Shown here: positions 8,620 to 15,688 of the stretch, piece by piece
How the letters are laid out: every line of letters starts with the position of its first letter
Position numbering within the stretch: the stretch's first letter is position 1
Origin: SM23-62 sp964575235
GTDB lineage: Bacteria > Bacteroidota > Bacteroidia > Bacteroidales > SM23-62
NCBI GenBank assembly: GCA_964575235.1
Contig: CAZNQG010000050.1
Location: 1 to 24,339, forward strand
Reading direction: 5' to 3'
DNA: 24,339 bases
Notes under the pieces: generated by a model
What the model saw: the letters and a program-made list of their open reading frames with translations, nothing else
Database searches by the model: none
Told to the model about the DNA's origin: nothing
Program-made: the position numbers and the translations under genes

Positions 8620-9369
8620 TCAGATTTTATTGATCATGCTTGCGATATAGGCTGCACCGAACCCGTTGTCGATGTTTACCACGCTGACGCCCGAGGCACA
8701 GCTTGTCAGCATGCCCAGAAGTGCGGCCAGCCCGTTGAAGCTTGCCCCGTAGCCGACGCTCGTCGGAACGGCAATGATCGGCTTGTCCACCAGTCCCCCG
8801 ACAATGCTCGGCAGTGCGCCTTCCATACCGGCGATCACAATGATAACCCTGGCTTTCCTGACTTCATCCAGGCTGCTGTACAGCCGATGTATCCCTGCAA
8901 CTCCCACATCGAAGAACCGTTTGACCCTGTTCCCGAAAAATTCCGCTGTGACGGCCGCTTCCTCGGCGACCGGCATGTCGGAGGTCCCGGCCGTGAGAAT
9001 CGCGATATAGGTTTTCGTGGGACTGATCTCCGCCTGTTTCAGGGTGATGATCCGAGCGAGTTCGTTGTAAACTGCACCCGGGATCCTTCTATTCACCTCC
9101 TCATAAACCTTCTTGCTGGCCCGGGTGCCCAGGATATTGACCTTCTGCTTGGCCATGTATTCCATGATGCTGCATACCTGCTCGGGGGTTTTCCCTTCGC
9201 AGAATACGACCTCGGGGTAACCGGTCCGCAGTTCACGGTGGTTATCGACCTTGCTGTGTCCGAGGTCTTTGAAAGGCAGTTCGCCCAGGCGATCCATCGC
9301 CTCCCCGGTATCGATTTTGCCGGTACGGAGTTCGTCCAGCAGCTTTTTGATTTCATCCCTTCCCGTCAT
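8620..9369 (-). CDS. larB: nickel-pincer cofactor biosynthesis protein LarB
   Basis: LarB carries out the first step of nickel-pincer nucleotide synthesis: it carboxylates the pyridinium ring of nicotinic acid adenine dinucleotide and cleaves the phosphoanhydride. The 249-residue protein starts MTGRDEIKKLLDELRTGKI and has a normal length for the family. The C-terminal half is PurE (AIR carboxylase)-like: IAILTAGTSDMPVAEEA, DVGVAGIHRLYSSLDE, VIVIAGMEGALPSIVGGLVDKPIIAVPTS and GVSVVNIDNGFGAA. The N-terminal part contains DNHRELRTGYPEVVFCEGKT. The start at 9369 overlaps the end of larE by 17 nt and is preceded by AAGG; a longer in-frame extension has no family similarity and merely reads through larE. 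The overlap implies translational coupling with larE. Confidence 0.95.
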   Translation of the reverse strand: MTGRDEIKKLLDELRTGKIDTGEAMDRLGELPFKDLGHSKVDNHRELRTGYPEVVFCEGKTPEQVCSIMEYMAKQKVNILGTRASKKVYEEVNRRIPGAVYNELARIITLKQAEISPTKTYIAILTAGTSDMPVAEEAAVTAEFFGNRVKRFFDVGVAGIHRLYSSLDEVRKARVIIVIAGMEGALPSIVGGLVDKPIIAVPTSVGYGASFNGLAALLGMLTSCASGVSVVNIDNGFGAAYIASMINKI

Positions 9370-10183
9370 AGTCCTTGTCTTTGAATAGTTCTTCGATCCC
9401 GCCCATACGGTAGCCCTCCAGGTCAAGCGTGACAAAGGAGAAGCCGATCTGCTTGAGCTGCCTTGAGATCTTGGTGGCCATCTTTTCTTTGAATATCCTG
9501 TCGATGTACATGGGTTCCGTCTCAATTCTGGCCAGGTTGTCGTGAACCCTTACCCGGACGGCACGAATACCAAGTTCCATCAGGTAGGTTTCGGCTTTTT
9601 CGATTTTTCTCAGGAGGGCGTTGCTGATCCTGGTATTGTAGGGTATCCTGGTCAACAGGCAGGCATAGGCAGGTTTCTTCCAGGTTTCCAGGCCCTTTTC
9701 CCTGGACAGGGTCCGTATGTCCGACTTGGTCAAACCCGCTTCCATCAGGGGACTCAGTACCCGGAGCTCCTTGAGCGCTTTCAGGCCCGGCCGGTGTTCA
9801 AATATGTCGTCCGCGTTGGAACCGTCCGCTATATGCCCGATACCCTGCTTCCGTGCAAAGTCCCCCAACATGTTAAACAGGTAAGTCTTGCAAAGATAAC
9901 AGCGGTCGTTCGGGTTGTGCAGGATCTGGTCCGGTATGCCCACCTCAAGGACATGATGCTTAATCCCCAGTTCCCGGGCCATCCTGCCGGCTTCCTCTAT
10001 CTCCCATTCGGGTATGTAGGGGGAACGCACGGTCAGGGCGAGGACCCTGTCGCCCAGGGCCTCTTGTGCGGCATACAGGAGGAAGGTGGAATCCACTCCA
10101 CCCGAGAATGCAAGCGCAAGTCCATCCAGTTTCTTCAGGGATGCAATCAGACGTTTGTATTTATCCTGCAACTTCGTATCCAT
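9353..10183 (-). CDS. larE: LarE, sulfur transferase for the nickel-pincer cofactor (three-cysteine type)
   Basis: LarE activates the LarB product with ATP and installs sulfur to give a dithio-pyridinium mononucleotide. The protein is 276 residues long. The PP-loop SGGVDS is at 27-32 and YAADG-type substrate segments follow (ADGSNADD near 119-126). Three cysteines stand out: C95 and C98 in RCYLCK, and C175 in KPAYACLLTR. In Lactiplantibacillus plantarum the enzyme sacrifices the sulfur of Cys176, whereas LarE proteins with three conserved cysteines carry a [4Fe-4S] cluster, so this one is probably of the catalytic cluster type. I chose the ATG at 10183 because AGGAGG lies 7 nt upstream. An ATG at 10189 overlaps the larC stop as ATGA but sits only 1 nt from that AGGAGG. 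Either way it is coupled to larC and larB. Confidence 0.95.
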   Translation of the reverse strand: MDTKLQDKYKRLIASLKKLDGLALAFSGGVDSTFLLYAAQEALGDRVLALTVRSPYIPEWEIEEAGRMARELGIKHHVLEVGIPDQILHNPNDRCYLCKTYLFNMLGDFARKQGIGHIADGSNADDIFEHRPGLKALKELRVLSPLMEAGLTKSDIRTLSREKGLETWKKPAYACLLTRIPYNTRISNALLRKIEKAETYLMELGIRAVRVRVHDNLARIETEPMYIDRIFKEKMATKISRQLKQIGFSFVTLDLEGYRMGGIEELFKDKDYDGKG

Positions 10184-10185
10184 CT

Positions 10186-11379
10186 TCATTCCTCCTGGTT
10201 CAGCAATCCCGATATCTCCTGGTAGATCCTGTGAACGGGCACACCGTGTTCCCTTGCCAGCCGGACGCAGTCTTCGTATTCCGGTTTGGATTTCAGTTTC
10301 TGTCCCCTGTAGATCGCGGTTTTTACGGTAACCTCCCCGTAGCGTGTATTCACCCTGGTGAATTCGCGTTCCAGTATGGTTTTATCCACCTCGTGGCTCC
10401 TCACCCCGAGGCTTGTCGTGTGCATCAGCAGTGCTTCGTTCAGGGCCTCCTTCCTGTCTCCGGAACAAAGAACGCTCAGTTTGGAGGCGGGACGGGCCTT
10501 TTTCATGATGATCGGTGTGATGAATACATCGTCTGCCCCGAGCCCGAACAAGGTATCCATGACGTAATCGTACATTTCCGGATTCATGTCGTCGATGTTG
10601 CACTCCAGGATCCAGGCCTTTTCGCCGGGGACCGGGGATATTCGCTCGACCTCTTCCTCGGCCAGAAATACCCGCAGGACGTTTGGTATCTCCACATCCT
10701 TATGCCCGATGCCGTAAGCGGTCCTGGTGATCCGGAGTCCTTTCAGGGGACCGAACTCATCCACGTTGCAGGCCAGGATCAGGGCACCCGTGGGGGTGGT
10801 GGCCTCGTAAGATGCCGCACCGCTGCGTACCGGCACGCCCGTAAGGATCTCGGCCGTTGCGGGTGCGGGGACCGGGAAGGTCCCGTGTTCGCATTCAACG
10901 AATCCACCCCCGAGCTCCACTTCCGATGCCATGACCCGGTCGGGTTTCAGGTATTCGATGCAAATGGCGGCGCCGACGATGTCGATGATGGAATCGATGG
11001 CCCCGACCTCGTGGAAATGGATCTCGTCTACGTGCCGGTCATGGACCCTGGCTTCTGCTTCGGCAAGCCTGTTGAACATTGTAAGGCTTCTTTCCTTCAC
11101 CGCCTTTTCCAGACCGCTGTCACGGATGATCCGGCTGATGTCTTTCAGGTTCCTGTGCTGTTTTTGTCCGTGTTTCCCGCCATCCGTCAGTACCACGTCC
11201 ACAAGGGTGCCTGAAATACCCTTCCGCTTGTCCTTCCGGATTTCGAGCCGGTAACCCTCCAGGTTCAGGGATCCAAGCCGGGAAATAAGGTAGTCCGGTT
11301 CAACCCCGAGATCGATCATCGCTCCCAGGTGCATATCCCCGCTGATCCCGGAGAAACAATCATAGTATAGGATCTTCAT
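10186..11379 (-). CDS. larC: nickel insertion protein LarC (single full-length frame)
   Basis: LarC is the CTP-dependent nickel insertase that completes the nickel-pincer nucleotide. The 397-residue protein starts MKILYYDCFSGISGDMHLG, the family signature. It continues with VHDRHVDEIHFHEVGAIDSI, ECEHGTFPVPAPATAEIL and ATTPTGALIL, and the C-terminal domain includes ILECNIDDMNPE, ADDVFITPIIMKKARP and LGVRSHEVDKTILER. In L. plantarum larC is read as two overlapping frames joined by programmed frameshifting; here it is one uninterrupted frame. A modest His-containing stretch (GGKHGQKQHRN) is present, but no long poly-His. It is the first gene of the minus-strand operon, and its TGA overlaps an ATG of larE. 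The upstream 195-base spacer is shared with the divergent DUF362 gene. Confidence 0.95.
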   Translation of the reverse strand: MKILYYDCFSGISGDMHLGAMIDLGVEPDYLISRLGSLNLEGYRLEIRKDKRKGISGTLVDVVLTDGGKHGQKQHRNLKDISRIIRDSGLEKAVKERSLTMFNRLAEAEARVHDRHVDEIHFHEVGAIDSIIDIVGAAICIEYLKPDRVMASEVELGGGFVECEHGTFPVPAPATAEILTGVPVRSGAASYEATTPTGALILACNVDEFGPLKGLRITRTAYGIGHKDVEIPNVLRVFLAEEEVERISPVPGEKAWILECNIDDMNPEMYDYVMDTLFGLGADDVFITPIIMKKARPASKLSVLCSGDRKEALNEALLMHTTSLGVRSHEVDKTILEREFTRVNTRYGEVTVKTAIYRGQKLKSKPEYEDCVRLAREHGVPVHRIYQEISGLLNQEE

Positions 11380-11398
11380 GCCTGGCCTGTATTGCCGG

Positions 11399-11422
11399 TA
11401 AAGTTAAACGTTTTTCAAAAAC
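11399..11422 (-). promoter_or_regulatory. possible larC promoter element with adjacent 13-bp palindrome
   Basis: Read on the minus strand, TAACTTTA (11399-11406) is one base off the Bacteroidota -7 consensus TAnnTTTG, 20 to 27 nt before the larC ATG. Three bases upstream lies an exact palindrome, GTTTTTCAAAAAC (11410-11422, arms of 6 around one base), in what would be the -33/-7 spacer. A repressor bound there would block the operon. No clear -33 TTTG was found, so this is tentative. Confidence 0.3.
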
Positions 11423-11517
11423 AGCGATTCCTTGGGATCAGCAGAATTATTTAGATTCAGTCAATTTAATCTGAAATCCGGATGCCGGAAACAATATTTA
11501 AGACAGATAATCGTAAA

Positions 11518-11547
11518 TTTCGGAGGATTTTATTTCGGGGAGGATTT
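11518..11547 (+). repeat. imperfect direct repeat upstream of the DUF362 gene
   Basis: TTTCGGAGGATTT (11518-11530) is repeated two bases later as TTTCGGGGAGGATTT (11533-11547), the second copy having two extra G. It ends 27 nt before the ATG at 11575. It could be an operator or an RNA element; both copies contain a GGAGG-like core, but neither is at ribosome-binding distance. Confidence 0.5.
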
Positions 11548-11574
11548 ATTCATCGATAAAAGCTGCTTCAGAAA

Positions 11575-12492
11575 ATGAAAAGAAGGGATTTCGTAAAGAA
11601 AGGCTTCGGGGCCGGAATAGCCGCCGGAACCGTAATGACCATGGGAGGATACAGGAAACTATGGGGGAACACCCTGAATATGCAGGATTATGATCTTGTG
11701 GCCATCCGGGGAGGCGAACCGGGGACCATGTTTGACCGGGCCATCCAGAGCATGGGCGGGATGGAGAAATACGTGAAGAAGGGACAGAGGGTGGTCATAA
11801 AGCCGAACATCGGGTGGGATGCCCTTCCCGAAAGGGCCGCCGATACAAATCCCCAACTGGTCGCCCGTATCGTGGAACACTGCCTGGCAGCCGGTGCGAA
11901 GGATGTTTACGTATTCGATCACACCATCAACGAATGGACACGCTGTTACAGGAACAGCGGGATTGAAAAAGCCGCCAAGGATGCGGGCGCAACCATCGTG
12001 GCCGGTAACAGCCAGGGGAGGTACCATGAGATCGACATACCCGGGGGGAAGGTCCTGAAAAAGGCATACGTTCACGAACTCATACTGGAATCGGATGTAT
12101 TCATCAACGTCCCGATACTTAAGCATCACGGCGGTGCCGGTTTGTGTGTGTCCATGAAAAACCTTATGGGAGCGGTATGGGACCGAAGATACTGGCATGC
12201 CAACGACCTGCATCAATGTATTGCGGATTTCACCACCGCGATAAAACCCGACCTGAATGTGGTTGACGGATACAGGGTACTGATGAAAAACGGTCCCCGG
12301 GGAGTTTCGGTTGCGGACGTGGAAACCCGCAAGTTCCAGATCCTAACATCCGATATGGTTGCCGCCGATGCAGCCGCCACCAAGTTCCTGGCCAAGGAAC
12401 CTTCTCAGATAGGGCATATCAGGATTGCAGCTGAAATGAACCTGGGCACCATCGATCTTTCGAAACTGAACATAAACAGGATCCAGTTGTAG
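11575..12492 (+). CDS. Tat-exported DUF362-family protein
   Basis: A 305-residue protein of the DUF362 family, whose biochemical role is unknown. The N-terminus MKRRDFVKKGFGAGIAAGT is a twin-arginine signal (R3-R4, then a hydrophobic stretch to about residue 25), so the folded protein is predicted to cross the inner membrane. The DUF362 core includes RVVIKPNIGWDALPE (72-86), TNPQLVARIVEHCLAAGAK (91-109), DVFINVPILKHHGGAGL (174-190), the conserved K195-N196 pair, and H208/H213 near IADF. Its four cysteines (103, 124, 191, 215) are scattered and do not form a ferredoxin motif, so the reason for Tat export is not an obvious Fe-S cluster. The stop is 2 nt before the polyferredoxin gene, so the two form an operon. 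It diverges from larC. See the findings for its resemblance to the LarA active site. Confidence 0.85.
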   Translation: MKRRDFVKKGFGAGIAAGTVMTMGGYRKLWGNTLNMQDYDLVAIRGGEPGTMFDRAIQSMGGMEKYVKKGQRVVIKPNIGWDALPERAADTNPQLVARIVEHCLAAGAKDVYVFDHTINEWTRCYRNSGIEKAAKDAGATIVAGNSQGRYHEIDIPGGKVLKKAYVHELILESDVFINVPILKHHGGAGLCVSMKNLMGAVWDRRYWHANDLHQCIADFTTAIKPDLNVVDGYRVLMKNGPRGVSVADVETRKFQILTSDMVAADAAATKFLAKEPSQIGHIRIAAEMNLGTIDLSKLNINRIQL

Positions 12493-12494
12493 GC

Positions 12495-14213
12495 ATGACA
12501 CAGGCGCGGTTGAAGATCCTCAGGGTCGTTCTGGCCCTGCTTTTCTTTCTTTCAACTGGGTTTATATTCCTTGATTTCAGGGAGATAGTGCCCACCGGCA
12601 TTCAGCGTGGGATCACCTACCTGCAATTCCTTCCCTCGATCGTTAAATTCCTGACCGCCCTCGGCGTGGCTTCTGCCGGTTTTATCGCCGTGTTGGTGCT
12701 GACCTCACTATTCGGGCGAGTGTACTGCAGTGCGATTTGTCCCCTGGGCATCCTGCAGGACATAATAAGCCGGGTCCGACGCAAAACCGTAAAGAAAACC
12801 CACCGTTACCGTTTTGGCAGGCCCCGGCACTTCTGGAGATACTTTTTCCTTGCCCTTCCGATCCTCCTGCTGCTGGCGGGAGGTACCCTTCTGGGCGTCA
12901 ACCTGCTGGATCCCTACAGCATCTTCGGGCGCATTTTTTCCGACCTGGGCCAGCCGGTTTATTTATGGGTCAACAACCGGCTTGCAGGGCTTTTTGAAAG
13001 CATGAATGCCTATATCCTGTACCCGGAGGACATTACCCCTGCCAGGGGACTGTCGTACATCATCCCCTCCCTGATGCTGGTTGCGGTCATCTGGTTCTCG
13101 TTTTATCACGGAAGGCTTTACTGCAATACGGTATGCCCCGTTGGCACACTGCTCGGACTTATATCCAGAGCATCGCTGTTCCGTATACGGATGGTTGAAA
13201 ACCGTTGTACGAAATGCGCAAAATGCGCTTTTGCCTGCAAGGCCTCCTGCATCGATGTGAAGAACCTGGAAGTGGATTTTTCAAGATGCGTGGGCTGTTT
13301 CAACTGCTTGGAGGTTTGCCCGGAGGATGCCATCAAGTATCTTTCACCGGCGGGCAGAAAGCGGACTCGGCTCGCGACTGCCCCCCAGGTTGTGCTCCCA
13401 GGATCCGAAAACCCTGCAAACCCGGGCAGGAGGGAGGTCATAAACCGGCTCCTGCTGACCGGCATGGCCCTGGCCGGGCTGTCGCACCGTGCCCTGGGCC
13501 GGGATACGGGAAGCATGCCGGCGCCGGACAGCCTGCCCCTGCCGGATGATACTTCCCCCGGGGAGGAATCCGTCACGCCGGCTGCAGGCCCTGACCAGCC
13601 AAAGCTCCCGGTCCCTGCCGTTGAGAACAAGATACCAACGAAAATCAGTCCTGTAAAGCATTTTGCCGTCAGTCCCCCCGGTTCCCTGGGACTGGATCAT
13701 TTTACCGGGCGCTGCACGGCCTGCCACCTGTGCATTTCGGCCTGTCCGACGGGAGTGTTGCAGCCTTCACTGAACGAATACGGACCGGCCGGTATCCTCC
13801 AGCCCCATATGGACTATTCGACCAATTACTGCAATTTTGAATGCGTCCGGTGTTCGGAGGTATGTCCAACAGGAGCCATCCTCTCCCTGTCCATCGAGGC
13901 CAAGAAGACCACCCAGCTTGGCCAGGTCCATCTCATCCTGGAAAATTGCGTGGTTTATTCCGAGAATACGGCTTGCGGGTCCTGCTCGGAACATTGTCCG
14001 ACACAGGCTGTAACCATGGTGCCCTACCGGAACGGCCTGACTCTCCCGGAAATCAAGCCGGAGATATGCGTGGGTTGCGGAGCCTGTGAATATGCCTGTC
14101 CCACCCGGCCCCATAAGGCCATTTTCGTGGATGGTCATAAAATCCACCGGGTGGCTGAAAAGCCCGAGATCGAGGAGCTTGAGACAATCGAAATGGAGGA
14201 TTTTCCTTTTTAA
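12495..14213 (+). CDS. membrane polyferredoxin, NapH-NapG-like fusion
   Basis: A 572-residue iron-sulfur membrane protein, probably an electron conduit across the inner membrane. The N-terminal part is NapH-like: about four membrane segments (7-27, 52-74, 115-135, 187-205), CxxxCP motifs at C78/C82 and C210/C214, then two 4Fe-4S motifs (C238-C241-C244-C248 and C265-C268-C271-C275). Next comes G311-R312-R313 followed by a hydrophobic stretch to about 330, resembling an internal Tat signal, then a Pro-rich linker to about 395. The C-terminal part is NapG/MauM-like, with clusters C407-C410-C413-C417, C446-C450-C453-C457, C494-C497-C501 (with C485) and C525-C528-C531-C535. NapH and NapG are normally separate proteins that pass quinol electrons to a periplasmic enzyme. 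The likely partner is the DUF362 protein ending 2 nt upstream. It converges with the lepB genes. Confidence 0.88.
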   Translation: MTQARLKILRVVLALLFFLSTGFIFLDFREIVPTGIQRGITYLQFLPSIVKFLTALGVASAGFIAVLVLTSLFGRVYCSAICPLGILQDIISRVRRKTVKKTHRYRFGRPRHFWRYFFLALPILLLLAGGTLLGVNLLDPYSIFGRIFSDLGQPVYLWVNNRLAGLFESMNAYILYPEDITPARGLSYIIPSLMLVAVIWFSFYHGRLYCNTVCPVGTLLGLISRASLFRIRMVENRCTKCAKCAFACKASCIDVKNLEVDFSRCVGCFNCLEVCPEDAIKYLSPAGRKRTRLATAPQVVLPGSENPANPGRREVINRLLLTGMALAGLSHRALGRDTGSMPAPDSLPLPDDTSPGEESVTPAAGPDQPKLPVPAVENKIPTKISPVKHFAVSPPGSLGLDHFTGRCTACHLCISACPTGVLQPSLNEYGPAGILQPHMDYSTNYCNFECVRCSEVCPTGAILSLSIEAKKTTQLGQVHLILENCVVYSENTACGSCSEHCPTQAVTMVPYRNGLTLPEIKPEICVGCGACEYACPTRPHKAIFVDGHKIHRVAEKPEIEELETIEMEDFPF

Positions 14214-14268
14214 CACGGACACCCGGGTTCACCGGGAATACCTGCCTGCGTATACCCCGCTCGGAGCT

Positions 14269-15672
14269 TCAGATCTTATCGGTCGACATGAACATCCTTT
14301 TCCAGCGGATCTTTCCCAGGAAGCGCTTGTCCCGGTCGATCGACAGCCAGATGAATTTTGGCTTTCCCAGGATATGATCCTCCGGCACATAACCCCAGTA
14401 ACGGCAGTCGGATGAATAATGCCGGTTATCCCCGATCATGTAATAATATCCCATCCGGAACGTATATTCACCGGTTGCTTCCCCGTTGATGAAGATCGTG
14501 CTGTCCCTGACTTCCAGCCTGTTGCCCTCGTAAGCTTCGATGATCCGCCGGTAAAAGGGCAGATTGTCCAGGCTGAGCCGAACGGTGGCACCCTTGTAGG
14601 GCATCCAGAGGGGACCGAAATTGTCCAGGCTCCACTTGTATGCAGAATCGTGGGGAAAAATCTGATAATTGTATACGTTTCTCGGGCTGTGGTATTTGTT
14701 CACGGAAATCACATTCGTAAAACTCTCGAGCTTCTTCGCGTTCTCATTCGTAAGGGGGATGATGTAGCCGCTGCCCATTTGCTCCTGGTCGTCCCTGGCG
14801 ACCCCCAGCCGTTCGAATGCCTTAGGGTTGATCGGGGTGCCGTTGGTCTGGACGTAATAACGGTGCTGAACGCCCTTGAATACCTCTACGGGTTTTGAAT
14901 TGATAAAAATCTTGCCCTCGCGGATCAGCAGGGTGTCGCCCGGGATGGCAAGACATCGCTTGATGTAATTGTCCCTGCGGTCCACCGGCCGGTATACGAT
15001 CTCGAATTCATCCCAAACCTGGCGCCTGCCTTCCGCCATGTAAGCCTCCCAGGTTCTTTCCTGACGGCCGTTGCGCACATCGTTTTCTTTCAGTTGCATG
15101 GCATAGTCCCTGACGATCGAATAATAACTGCGCTCCGGGTAGCGGACCACTACGGTATCACCGGCGGGGAAGTTGAAAACCACGGCATCGTTGTTTTGAA
15201 CATCCCCGAAGCCGGCCAGTCGCTTGTAAGGCCGCTTGATCCATTCCAGGTATGACTTGCCTCCAACGATAGGCATGGTGTTCGCCGTGAAGGGAAAAGA
15301 CAGCGGCGTATTGGGGATGCGCGGACCGTAGGCAACCTTGCTCACGTAGAGATGATCCCCGACCAGCAGGGATTTTTCCATCGAGGGAGTGGGGATCTTG
15401 TAGTTCTGGAAAAGAAAGATGTTTATGATGGTGACGGCAATGACTGCGAATATCAGCGCGTCAAGCCATTCGATCCATACGCTGTTTTTCTTTTTCCGGC
15501 TTTTCCAGAACGACCAGTTGACTTTTTTGGTGATGTAAATGTCGAATATTACGATCAGCCCGAACAACCACCAGTAGTTTCCAAGCCAGATGACCCAGAG
15601 GATGTAAAGGGTTGCTGTAAACCCGAAACGTAAGTATTTATTGGAAAGGATACTGCGGATTTTTGCTAGCAT
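14269..15672 (-). CDS. lepB: signal peptidase I (second of a tandem pair)
   Basis: Cleaves signal peptides from exported proteins at the inner membrane. The 467-residue protein is of the long Bacteroidota type. Membrane segments lie near 15-47 and 70-90. Catalytic Ser97 is in IPTPSMEKSLLVGDHLYVSK and catalytic Lys238 in DNYIKRCLAIPGD. The box E region is GDNRHYSSDCRYWGYVPEDH. The E. coli family sequence there is usually SxDSR, so one non-catalytic Ser is Cys here, while the Ser, Asp and Arg of the site remain. A long insertion between the Lys box and box E is typical of this phylum. The start ATG at 15672 is 16 nt after the stop of the other lepB. The pair probably divides substrates, but the sequence does not show how. 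Confidence 0.92.
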   Translation of the reverse strand: MLAKIRSILSNKYLRFGFTATLYILWVIWLGNYWWLFGLIVIFDIYITKKVNWSFWKSRKKKNSVWIEWLDALIFAVIAVTIINIFLFQNYKIPTPSMEKSLLVGDHLYVSKVAYGPRIPNTPLSFPFTANTMPIVGGKSYLEWIKRPYKRLAGFGDVQNNDAVVFNFPAGDTVVVRYPERSYYSIVRDYAMQLKENDVRNGRQERTWEAYMAEGRRQVWDEFEIVYRPVDRRDNYIKRCLAIPGDTLLIREGKIFINSKPVEVFKGVQHRYYVQTNGTPINPKAFERLGVARDDQEQMGSGYIIPLTNENAKKLESFTNVISVNKYHSPRNVYNYQIFPHDSAYKWSLDNFGPLWMPYKGATVRLSLDNLPFYRRIIEAYEGNRLEVRDSTIFINGEATGEYTFRMGYYYMIGDNRHYSSDCRYWGYVPEDHILGKPKFIWLSIDRDKRFLGKIRWKRMFMSTDKI

Positions 15673-15688
15673 GATACGCTTCTAAGAT

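Noticed and set aside
9370..9525. In-frame N-terminal extension of larB by 52 residues
   Set aside because: It reads through larE in another frame and has no LarB similarity; the protein from 9369 already has family-typical length.
10066..11214. Long plus-strand frame opposite larC
   Set aside because: It is antisense to the firmly identified larC and has no recognisable features.
14222..14240. CCCGG/CCGGG hairpin between the polyferredoxin gene and lepB as a terminator
   Set aside because: The stem is only 5 bp and no T-run follows on either strand.
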